64,000 nt of DNA from Chitinophaga terrae (ex Kim and Jung 2007) (GTDB taxonomy: Bacteria > Bacteroidota > Bacteroidia > Chitinophagales > Chitinophagaceae), in NCBI RefSeq assembly GCF_900107795.1, contig NZ_FNRL01000032.1, positions 1 through 64,000 of the forward strand. Direction: 5' to 3'. This document shows, piece after piece, positions 52,976 to 61,357 of this stretch; within the stretch, counting starts at the first letter, position 1, and each line of letters opens with the position of its first letter. The translations under genes were made by a program, and so were the position numbers. The notes below the pieces were generated by a model, which had not been told where the DNA came from, did no database searches, and saw only the letters and a list, made by a program, of their open reading frames with translations.

Positions 52976-54688
52976 ATGAACACAGCAATTGCAGGCGTTA
53001 TTGCTACCTATGGCATTACGCTGTTACTGGCCTGGCCACTATCCAGGTACATTGTAAAAGTATTCAAAGGCGATAAAACCTGGCTTGATTTCATGTCGCC
53101 CCTCGAAAAGCTCTTCTTTAAAATTTCGGGGATCAACCCGAAAGAAGAGATGAACTGGAAGCAACACATGAAAGCATTACTGACCATTAACCTGGTTTGG
53201 TTTATATACGCCTTCTTCGTGTTGATGTTCCAGGACAAACTGCCGTTGAATCCCGATGGCAATCCCGGCCAATCTGCCGACCTGGCATTCAATACGGCCA
53301 TCAGCTTCCTTGTAAATTGCAACCTGCAGCACTATTCAGGAGAAACAGGCGTGACTTATTTCACGCAGTTGTTTGTACTGGCTTTCCTGCAGTTTGTAAG
53401 CGCCGCAACAGGTATAGCAGCACTGGTAGTGGTATTTAAAGCGTTAAAGGAAAAAACAACTACGCAGTTAGGGAACTTCTGGGATATATTCCTGAAAACG
53501 ATCACCCGCATCCTTTTGCCAATAAGCATTGTAATAGCGCTGATCTTTATTTTCAACGGGATGCCCGCCAGTTTTGAAGGCAAGGACACGGTAGTGACTA
53601 TGCAGGGCGATACAGTTAATGTATCCAGGGGGCCGGTTGCCGGGTTTGTAGCCATTAAACACCTGGGAACTAACGGGGGCGGATGGTTTGGCGCCAACTC
53701 GGCGCACCCGCTGGAGAATCCCAACTACATTACCTGGATGACCGAAATGGTTGCGCAGGTAGTGATCCCGATCGCAATGGTATTTGCCCTGGGGCTCTTC
53801 ATCCAGCGAAGGAAATTTGCCAATATCATTTTCGCAATAATGACCCTGGGGATGATCATCCTGCTGATCCCTTCCATGCAGCAGGAAATGGCCGGCAATC
53901 CAGCTATTGCCAAACTGGGAATAGACCAGGCCGCCGGCGCTATGGAAGGCAAGGAAGTAAGGTTTGGCGCAGCGGCAACCGGCTATTGGAGTACAGTGAC
54001 TACTATTATTTCCACAGGTTCGGTTTGCGGATGGCACGACAGTACCATGCCTATGACAGGTTTAATGCAGATGCTGGGTATGATGTTGAACTGCCTGTAT
54101 GGCGGATGCGGCGTAGGTATCCTGAACTATTATATCTATATCATTATCGCGGTGTTCATCTCGGGGCTGATGGTAGGCCGTACCCCTGAATTCATGGGGC
54201 ACAAGCTGGAAGCCAGGGAAGTGAAGATCGCCGCTTTGATAACGCTTTTATCTCCTTTCCTGATACTGGCTGGTACTGCGCTGTCGTCGTGGATCCTGGT
54301 GCATTACCCGGATATAAACTGGGCGGTGAAGCCAGGCGCATGGCTGAATAATCCCGGCTATCACGGGTTTTCGGAAATGTTGTACGAGTATACATCTTCC
54401 AACGCCAATAACGGCTCCGGTTTCGAAGGCCTGGGCGACGGAAACGTATTCTGGAACGTAAGCACCGGCTTTGTACTGATCCTTGGACGTTACTTGCCTA
54501 TCATCGGCCCGGTGGCTATTGCAGGTATTATGGCGTCTAAAAAATATGTGCCCGAATCTGCCGGTACATTAAGAACAGATTCGCTCACTTTCGGGGCAAT
54601 GACGTTTGCAGTGATTATCATTCTTACTGCCTTGTCTTACTTCCCTGCACTGGTATTGGGGCCGATAGCCGAATATTTTTCCCTGTAA
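52976..54688 (+). CDS. kdpA: Potassium-transporting ATPase subunit A
   Basis: The 570-aa channel-like subunit has about ten membrane helices and four selectivity-filter-like loops; visible are FLVNCNLQHYSGE, KHLGTNGGGWFGANSAHPLENPN, SVCGWHDSTMPMTGL and ANNGSGFEGLGDGN. It takes up K+ at low external concentration as part of KdpFABC. Length is normal. Confidence 0.97.
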   Translation: MNTAIAGVIATYGITLLLAWPLSRYIVKVFKGDKTWLDFMSPLEKLFFKISGINPKEEMNWKQHMKALLTINLVWFIYAFFVLMFQDKLPLNPDGNPGQSADLAFNTAISFLVNCNLQHYSGETGVTYFTQLFVLAFLQFVSAATGIAALVVVFKALKEKTTTQLGNFWDIFLKTITRILLPISIVIALIFIFNGMPASFEGKDTVVTMQGDTVNVSRGPVAGFVAIKHLGTNGGGWFGANSAHPLENPNYITWMTEMVAQVVIPIAMVFALGLFIQRRKFANIIFAIMTLGMIILLIPSMQQEMAGNPAIAKLGIDQAAGAMEGKEVRFGAAATGYWSTVTTIISTGSVCGWHDSTMPMTGLMQMLGMMLNCLYGGCGVGILNYYIYIIIAVFISGLMVGRTPEFMGHKLEAREVKIAALITLLSPFLILAGTALSSWILVHYPDINWAVKPGAWLNNPGYHGFSEMLYEYTSSNANNGSGFEGLGDGNVFWNVSTGFVLILGRYLPIIGPVAIAGIMASKKYVPESAGTLRTDSLTFGAMTFAVIIILTALSYFPALVLGPIAEYFSL

Positions 54689-54709
54689 ATTCTAATAGAC
54701 TTAATTAAC

Positions 54710-56755
54710 ATGAAGCATAGTAATAAATTGTTTCCTAAAGACCTGGTGATGGAAAGCCTCAGGGAGTCTTTTGTGAAACTGAATCCTAAACTGATGATCA
54801 AGAACCCGGTGATGTTTACCGTGGAAATTGGTACAGTGGTGATGTTGATCGTGACCTTGTATGTTTGGTTTACAGGGCACACAGACCAGGGTTCTTTAAG
54901 CTGGAACGTGGCGATCTTCCTGATGCTGCTTATCACCGTATTGTTTGCCAACTTCGCAGAAGCTATTGCAGAAGCAAGAGGTAAAGCCCAGGCAGAGAGT
55001 TTGAGGAAGACGAGAGAAGATACTCCTGCCAAAAAAGTATCCCTGGTCGGAGAAATATTTACGGATGAAATAAAAGTAGTTTCATCTTCTTCTTTAAGAA
55101 AAGGCGACATATTCGTATGCGAGCCGGGAGATATTATTCCCGCCGATGGCGAGATCATAGAAGGGTTGGCAAGTATAGACGAATCGGCCATTACCGGCGA
55201 AAGTGCGCCAGTGATCAGGGAAGCCGGCGGCGATAAGTCCAGCGTGGTGGGCGGAACAAAAGTATTGTCTGATCACATTAAAGTAAGAGTGAGCACAGAA
55301 CCCGGCGAATCCTTCCTTGATAAAATGATTGCCCTGGTAGAAGGCGCCAGCAGGCAGAAAACGCCCAACGAAATAGCATTGACAATCCTGTTGGCCAGCT
55401 TCACCATCGTGTTTATCATCGTATGCGTTACCTTAAAACCGTTTGCAGATTATGCTAACACACCTATAACTATTGCCGCCTTTATCTCATTGTTTGTATG
55501 CCTGATCCCAACCACGATAGGCGGATTATTATCTGCGATCGGTATAGCGGGGATGGACAGGGCTTTAAGGGCCAACGTGATCACTAAATCAGGAAAGGCA
55601 GTAGAAACAGCAGGAGACATTGACGTGTTGCTGCTGGATAAAACCGGTACCATTACCATCGGAAACCGTAAAGCCACTAATTTCTATACAGCCAAAGGCG
55701 TGAACCAGGAAGAGTTTATCAGTCTTTGCGCATTAAGCTCGCTGGCCGATGAAACACCGGAAGGCAAATCCATCGTGGAGCTGGCGGGTAAAGAAGTAGT
55801 GAACAAACTGTCGATAGCCCAGGCTACCATGGTGAAATTTACCGCCGAAACCCGTAGCAGTGGCGTAGATATGCCCGACGGAAGACGTATCCGCAAAGGC
55901 GCCTATGATGCAATTAAAAAATTGACAGAAAGAGAAGGTCACAGTTTCCCTGAAGAAGTACGCACGAGAGTGGAAGCTATTTCCAAAGATGGAGGTACCC
56001 CGCTGGTAGTGGCCCTGAACAGTAAAGTACAGGGAGTGATTGAGTTGCAGGATATCATCAAACCCGGCATCAGCGAGCGTTTCGACCGCCTGCGTAAAAT
56101 GGGCGTAAAAACTGTGATGGTAACAGGCGATAACCCTTTAACAGCAAAATATATTGCTACCAAGGCAGGGGTAGACGACTTCATCGCGGAAGCGAAGCCG
56201 GAAGATAAAATGAAGTATATCCGTAAAGAACAGGGCGAAGGGCGCCTGGTAGCCATGATGGGAGACGGAACCAACGATGCCCCTGCCCTCGCCCAGGCCG
56301 ATGTGGGAGTAGCGATGAACAGCGGTACCCAGGCGGCAAAAGAAGCAGGCAACATGGTAGACCTGGACAATGACCCTACAAAGCTGATCGAGATCGTGGA
56401 AATAGGAAAACAGTTGCTCATGACCCGCGGTACATTAACCACTTTCTCTATCGCCAACGACGTGGCCAAGTATTTTGCGATCGTTCCTGCCCTTTTCGTG
56501 GCTTCCATCCCGGCTTTGCAGGCTATCAACATTATGAAGCTGCATAGCCCTGAAACAGCTATCCTCAGTGCCGTGATCTTTAATGCTATTATCATTCCGC
56601 TGTTGATACCGCTGGCCTTAAAAGGCGTGGCCTACAAACCTATCGGCGCCAGCGCTTTATTGCGCCGCAATCTCCTTATCTACGGAGTAGGCGGGATCAT
56701 CGCTCCTTTTATCGGCATCAAACTGATAGACATGTTTATAGCGCTATTCTTTTAA
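54710..56755 (+). CDS. kdpB: Potassium-transporting ATPase subunit B (P-type ATPase)
   Basis: A 681-aa P-type ATPase. The phosphorylated Asp is in LLLDKTGTITIGNR; TGES is seen as ESAITGESAPV, and the hinge as MMGDGTNDAPALAQADVGVAMNSGTQAAKEA. Membrane segments flank both. It powers K+ transport through KdpA. It follows kdpA by 21 bp. Confidence 0.97.
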   Translation: MKHSNKLFPKDLVMESLRESFVKLNPKLMIKNPVMFTVEIGTVVMLIVTLYVWFTGHTDQGSLSWNVAIFLMLLITVLFANFAEAIAEARGKAQAESLRKTREDTPAKKVSLVGEIFTDEIKVVSSSSLRKGDIFVCEPGDIIPADGEIIEGLASIDESAITGESAPVIREAGGDKSSVVGGTKVLSDHIKVRVSTEPGESFLDKMIALVEGASRQKTPNEIALTILLASFTIVFIIVCVTLKPFADYANTPITIAAFISLFVCLIPTTIGGLLSAIGIAGMDRALRANVITKSGKAVETAGDIDVLLLDKTGTITIGNRKATNFYTAKGVNQEEFISLCALSSLADETPEGKSIVELAGKEVVNKLSIAQATMVKFTAETRSSGVDMPDGRRIRKGAYDAIKKLTEREGHSFPEEVRTRVEAISKDGGTPLVVALNSKVQGVIELQDIIKPGISERFDRLRKMGVKTVMVTGDNPLTAKYIATKAGVDDFIAEAKPEDKMKYIRKEQGEGRLVAMMGDGTNDAPALAQADVGVAMNSGTQAAKEAGNMVDLDNDPTKLIEIVEIGKQLLMTRGTLTTFSIANDVAKYFAIVPALFVASIPALQAINIMKLHSPETAILSAVIFNAIIIPLLIPLALKGVAYKPIGASALLRRNLLIYGVGGIIAPFIGIKLIDMFIALFF

Positions 56756-56777
56756 CTGATTTAAACTATTGAATAAA

Positions 56778-57341
56778 ATGAAAAAGTATCTCTGGCCATC
56801 CATCAAGCTGACAATAATACTGATCGTATTGCTGGGCGGCTTATATCCCCTCTTTTTATCTGCAGTGGCCAAAATGGCTCCCGGTAAGGGAGATGGAGTG
56901 AAAGTGGTGCATAACGGAAAAGTGGTAGGATATGAAAATATTGCTCAACAGTTTTCTGATGATAAATATTTCCAGCCGCGCCCTTCTACGGTAAACTATA
57001 ACGCTGCGGGATCGGGAGGCTCAAACAAGGCGGCTGGCAACCCGGATTACCTGAAAAGTGTGCAGGAACGCATAGATACCTTCATGGTGCATAACCCTGA
57101 AATTAAAAGAACTGATATCCCGGTAGAGCTGGTAACTGCATCAGCAAGCGGTTTGGACCCTGACCTTTCCCCGGCCGCCGCCCTGGTGCAGGTGCCCCGC
57201 ATCGCTAAACTCAGGGGTATTGCTCCTGAAAAACTGAAAGATCTTGTGGCCAAAAACACGAAAGGCCCGCTGCTGGGCTTATTTGGGGTGCCAACCATAA
57301 ACGTATTGAAGTTGAACATCGCATTGGACGAGATGAAGTGA
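56778..57341 (+). CDS. kdpC: Potassium-transporting ATPase subunit C
   Basis: ATG at 56778 is chosen over an upstream TTG. The 187-aa protein has one N-terminal membrane helix (SIKLTIILIVLLGGLYPLFL), then FQPRPSTVNYNAAGSGGSN, DIPVELVTASASGLDPDLSP and GLFGVPTINVLKLNIAL, all typical of KdpC, which stabilises nucleotide binding by KdpB. 22 bp after kdpB. Confidence 0.96.
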   Translation: MKKYLWPSIKLTIILIVLLGGLYPLFLSAVAKMAPGKGDGVKVVHNGKVVGYENIAQQFSDDKYFQPRPSTVNYNAAGSGGSNKAAGNPDYLKSVQERIDTFMVHNPEIKRTDIPVELVTASASGLDPDLSPAAALVQVPRIAKLRGIAPEKLKDLVAKNTKGPLLGLFGVPTINVLKLNIALDEMK

Positions 57342-57443
57342 AATCAGCCTTCCCATACCATGAAAGATCCTATGAAAACTCAGCACCGGTAATCCATTAC
57401 TGGATTGCCGGTGATTATCGGTAACGCCTATATTAAATTATAC

Positions 57444-58529
57444 ATGAAAATTAAAGTTATTCTCATATTGGCCAGCCTGCTGGCTGCAGCTATCACTATG
57501 TTTGCACAAGACAGTACAAACATCAATAAGAACAGGAAACTTACATTCTCGGGCTATGCGGAAGCGTATTATAGTTACGATCTTAATAAACCATCGGGCC
57601 ATTTAAAACCGGGTTTCTTATATAACTACAACCGGCATAATGAGCTGAATCTTAACCTGGCTATGTTAAAGGCCAACTATACCTCCGACAGGGTGAGAGG
57701 CAATCTCGCACTGATGACGGGTACATATGCCCAGTACAACCTGGCGGCTGAACCATCGGTATTCCAGTATGTATATGAAGCCAATGTGGGGATAAGAGTG
57801 GGCAGGCAGGTATGGATAGATGCCGGTATTATGCCGGCTCATATCGGCTGGGAGAGCGCTATCGGGAAAGACTGTCCTACCCTTACCCGCAGTATAGCTG
57901 CTGAAAACTCGCCGTACTACGAAACGGGGGCTAAAATTACCTGGACGCCCAACGACAAGTGGTTATTCTCCGCCATGTACCTGAACGGCTGGCAGAGGAT
58001 CAGGAAAGCCGATGGAAGCCAAACCCCTTCTTTTGGCACCCAGATCACTTTTAAACCGAGTGCAAAAGTCTTGTTGAACTGGAGCACTTATGCAGGCAGC
58101 GACCTGCCGGATAGCACCAGGCAAATGCGCTATTTTAGTGATGTTTATGGTACCTTTAATATAACAGACTGTTTTAGCCTGGTGGCAGGTTTCGACTACG
58201 GCATACAACAGGTTGCCAAAGGCAGCAGCAGTTATAACAGTTGGTATAGCCCTGTTATTATCGGGAAGGTTGCAGTAACAGACAAGATAGCAGTTGCAGG
58301 GCGGGTAGAATATTACAGCGATGCGCATGGCGTTATTATCAATACCGGTACAGGCAATGGTTTTAAAACGTTGGGTTATTCCCTGAACTTCGACGTTAGC
58401 CCTGCAAACAACGTGCTTTTCAGGATAGAAGGCCGGGTGTTCGACGGGAAGGATAAGATCTTTATCAGAGGAACAGACCTGGCAAACACCAATACCTCGC
58501 TTACAGCTTCGCTGTCGGTTTGGTTTTAG
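57444..58529 (+). CDS. Outer-membrane porin, BBP2-like
   Basis: ATG at 57444 gives a signal peptide (KIKVILILASLLAAAITMFA) and a 361-aa beta-barrel: LTFSGYAEAYYSYDLNKPSGH, DAGIMPAHIGWESAIGKDCPTLTRS and the end TSLTASLSVWF with a terminal aromatic. Fits the beta-barrel porin-2 family often placed after kdpC in Bacteroidota. It probably lets K+ or small solutes cross the outer membrane for KdpFABC; that role is inferred from position. Confidence 0.85.
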   Translation: MKIKVILILASLLAAAITMFAQDSTNINKNRKLTFSGYAEAYYSYDLNKPSGHLKPGFLYNYNRHNELNLNLAMLKANYTSDRVRGNLALMTGTYAQYNLAAEPSVFQYVYEANVGIRVGRQVWIDAGIMPAHIGWESAIGKDCPTLTRSIAAENSPYYETGAKITWTPNDKWLFSAMYLNGWQRIRKADGSQTPSFGTQITFKPSAKVLLNWSTYAGSDLPDSTRQMRYFSDVYGTFNITDCFSLVAGFDYGIQQVAKGSSSYNSWYSPVIIGKVAVTDKIAVAGRVEYYSDAHGVIINTGTGNGFKTLGYSLNFDVSPANNVLFRIEGRVFDGKDKIFIRGTDLANTNTSLTASLSVWF

Positions 58530-58538
58530 CTTATAATT

Positions 58539-59663
58539 ATGGATACAAAAGAAGCATCCGTACAACATTTCCTGGAGCTGGCCAACAGGAGCGGCAGAGG
58601 GAAGTTTAAGATCTACATAGGCATGAGCGCCGGGGTAGGTAAAACCTACCGTATGCTGCAGGAAGCGCATGCCATGCTGAGGAACGGTATCAATGTTCAG
58701 ATCGGGTATATAGAAACCCATGGGCGAACAGAAACCCATGCGTTGCTCGACGGCCTGCCGCAGATCCCAAGGCGGCAGGTATTCTATAAAGGTAAAATGC
58801 TGGAAGAGATGGATCTTTCAGCTATTTTGCTGTTAGCGCCCGACTGGGTTGTGGTAGATGAATTAGCTCATACCAACATCCCGGGTAGTAAAAACGAAAA
58901 ACGCTGGCAGGATGTAGTAGACCTGCTCAATGCCGGTATAAATGTTATCTCGGCGGTTAATATACAGCATATCGAAAGCATTAACCTGGAGGTAAAATCT
59001 ATTACCGGTGTTGAAGTAACAGAGCGGATCCCCGACCTGTTGCTGAAAATGGCGGATGAAGTAGTGAATATAGACCTGACGGCCGATGAGTTGATCACAA
59101 GGCTGAAAGAAGGAAAGATCTATGACAGGTCGAAGGTTGAGAATGCGTTAAGTAATTTTTTCCAGGCAGATAAGATATTGCAGTTAAGAGAACTGGCGCT
59201 GAAAGAAGTAGCTACGCAGGTGGAAAGAAAAGTGGAGACGGAGATACCGCGCAGCCTGCAGATGCGTCATGAAACTTTCCTGGCCTGTATTTCAAGCAAT
59301 GATGAAGCGGCGAAGAAAGTGATCAGGAAAACCGCGAGGCTGGCAACTTACTACCATGCCGACTGGTACGTGTTATACGTTCAGACCCCCAGGGAAAGCG
59401 CAAACAAAATTGCATTGGCCAGCCAGCGCCACCTGATCAACAACCTGAAACTAGCCACTGAACTGGGGGCGGAAGTATTGCATGTACAGCATTCCAGCAT
59501 CTCAACCGCCATCATTGATACGGCGCTGGCTAAACAGGTTACCACTATTTGCATGGGAAAACCTCATATCAGCCTTTTCCGCATAATTTTGAGAACCAAT
59601 CTTTTTAACCAACTGTTAAAAACTTTGTCGTCCAACGATATTGATATCATCATATTATCATGA
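58539..59663 (+). CDS. kdpD: KdpD sensor and USP domains without kinase
   Basis: A 374-aa protein corresponding to only the N-terminal part of KdpD: GKFKIYIGMSAGVGKTYRMLQEAH (Walker A) and DWVVVDELAHTNIPGSKNEKRW (Walker B region), then a universal-stress-type domain (FLACISSNDEAAKKVIRKTARL, residues about 245-370). Membrane helices and kinase found in E. coli KdpD are absent. The kinase is encoded by the next gene, which overlaps by ATGA, so the two act together. Confidence 0.92.
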   Translation: MDTKEASVQHFLELANRSGRGKFKIYIGMSAGVGKTYRMLQEAHAMLRNGINVQIGYIETHGRTETHALLDGLPQIPRRQVFYKGKMLEEMDLSAILLLAPDWVVVDELAHTNIPGSKNEKRWQDVVDLLNAGINVISAVNIQHIESINLEVKSITGVEVTERIPDLLLKMADEVVNIDLTADELITRLKEGKIYDRSKVENALSNFFQADKILQLRELALKEVATQVERKVETEIPRSLQMRHETFLACISSNDEAAKKVIRKTARLATYYHADWYVLYVQTPRESANKIALASQRHLINNLKLATELGAEVLHVQHSSISTAIIDTALAKQVTTICMGKPHISLFRIILRTNLFNQLLKTLSSNDIDIIILS

Positions 59664-61357
59664 ATAAGTTCAGGTTAAAAACGAAAATTACAGTAGGGGT
59701 ACTTTTCCTTTATTTGATGCTGCTGCTGGTAAGTGTGTTGGGGTACTACTACCTGAACAGGCTAAACGAAAAGGCAAAAGTTATATTGAAGGATAATTAC
59801 GAGTCGCTCGACTACTCCAAGAATATGCTGGTTGCCCTGGAAGATATGCATAATAACCGTGATAGCGGCATCCATGCTTTTGAGGCTAACCTACAAAAAC
59901 AAAGCATCAATGTTACAGAACCCGGGGAGAAAGCGGCTACCCAGGAAGTAGCTACGGCCTTTGCTGCATTCAAAAACGGGAGCAACGGGGATGTAAGCGT
60001 AATAAAGCGGGGCATCTACAAGATCATGGACCTGAACATGAACGCCATTGTTGGCAAGAATGAAAAGGCAAAGAAAGCGGCTGATCATGCCCTGATGTAT
60101 ATTGCCATTATCAGCGGTATCTGTTTCTTATTGGGATTTACCTTCGTTTATAATTTTCCCGGGTATATTGCCAACCCGATCCACGCGCTGACGGAGGGTA
60201 TAAAAAGTATTGCCAACAAACAGTATAGCAAACGACTGTATTTTAAATCAGACGATGAATTTGGAGAACTGGCGGCGGCGTTTAATACCATGGCCCAGCG
60301 ACTGGATGAATATGAACATAGCAATCTTGCACGCATCCTGTTTGAGAAGCAACGTGCGGAGGCGGTGATCAGCAGCCTGAAAGATGCTACTATTGGGTTA
60401 GACAACAACAATGTTATCCTGTTTGCCAACACCCCTGCCCTGCAGTTGCTGAACCTGAAAGAGAAAGACCTGGTAGGCAAGCCTGCCGCAGAAGCGGCCC
60501 AGCGCAACGATCTGCTGCGGTTTATGATCAATACCGGCGAAAATGCTCCCGTTAAAATTGTGGTAGACGGCAAGGAAGCCTTCTTTACAAAGGAGATGAG
60601 CGATATTACCCATGAAGAGAACCGTATCGGTTACATCATCATCCTCCGGAATATCACTTCCTTTAAAGAACAGGATTTGGCTAAAACCCACTTCATTGCT
60701 ACCATTTCTCATGAACTTAAAACACCGCTGGCCGCTTCTGATTTCAGTATTAAGTTATTGGAAGATGAAAGAACAGGAACGTTGTCTGCAGAACAGCGGG
60801 AATTGATCGATAGCCTGAAGCAGGATAACAGGAGGATGATCCGGATTGTGAGCGAATTACTGGACCTCTCACAGGTCGAAAGCGGGAATATACAACTGAA
60901 GCCCCAGGCGGTAGCTGTAACCAATATATTGAACTATGCGCTGGATGCGGTTAATAAACAAGCGGCGCAACGGAATGTAATGATAGAAGAACATGTTGCA
61001 GAGAACCTGCCGGAAGTGGTGGCCGACGTTGAAAAAACAGCCTGGGTATTGGTTAACCTGCTGACCAACGCGATCAGGTATTCTGCTGATGGAGGGAAAA
61101 TATTACTTGATATAAACGAGTCCCCTTCCGGACAGGTAGCATTTTCGGTCCAGGATTTTGGAAAGGGCATACCTGCGGCTTTCCAGGATAAGATCTTCCA
61201 ACGGTTTTACCAGGTGCCGGGCGCTAAGCAGATACAAGGCAGCGGGTTAGGGCTTGCTATCAGCAAGGAGTTTATTGAAGCCCAGGGTGGCGTTATTGGT
61301 GTAGAAAGCGAAGAAGGCAAAGGCAGCCGGTTCTTCTTTTCATTGCCTGTAGCCTAG
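59660..61357 (+). CDS. Sensor histidine kinase of the kdp operon
   Basis: The 565-aa kinase has two membrane helices (VGVLFLYLMLLLVSVLGYYY; YIAIISGICFLLGFTFVYNF) around a periplasmic sensor of about 115 residues, then HAMP, a PAS domain (about 235-345), HisKA with HFIATISHELKTPLAASDF, and an ATPase with NLLTNAIRYS, DFGKGIPAAFQDKIF and GSGLGLAISKEF. It overlaps the KdpD-like gene by four bases. The partner response regulator (KdpE) is not in the window. Confidence 0.93.
   Translation: MNKFRLKTKITVGVLFLYLMLLLVSVLGYYYLNRLNEKAKVILKDNYESLDYSKNMLVALEDMHNNRDSGIHAFEANLQKQSINVTEPGEKAATQEVATAFAAFKNGSNGDVSVIKRGIYKIMDLNMNAIVGKNEKAKKAADHALMYIAIISGICFLLGFTFVYNFPGYIANPIHALTEGIKSIANKQYSKRLYFKSDDEFGELAAAFNTMAQRLDEYEHSNLARILFEKQRAEAVISSLKDATIGLDNNNVILFANTPALQLLNLKEKDLVGKPAAEAAQRNDLLRFMINTGENAPVKIVVDGKEAFFTKEMSDITHEENRIGYIIILRNITSFKEQDLAKTHFIATISHELKTPLAASDFSIKLLEDERTGTLSAEQRELIDSLKQDNRRMIRIVSELLDLSQVESGNIQLKPQAVAVTNILNYALDAVNKQAAQRNVMIEEHVAENLPEVVADVEKTAWVLVNLLTNAIRYSADGGKILLDINESPSGQVAFSVQDFGKGIPAAFQDKIFQRFYQVPGAKQIQGSGLGLAISKEFIEAQGGVIGVESEEGKGSRFFFSLPVA

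Noticed and set aside
57963..58739. A 258-codon minus-strand frame across the porin and kdpD start
   Set aside because: It crosses two well-supported genes and has no family resemblance.
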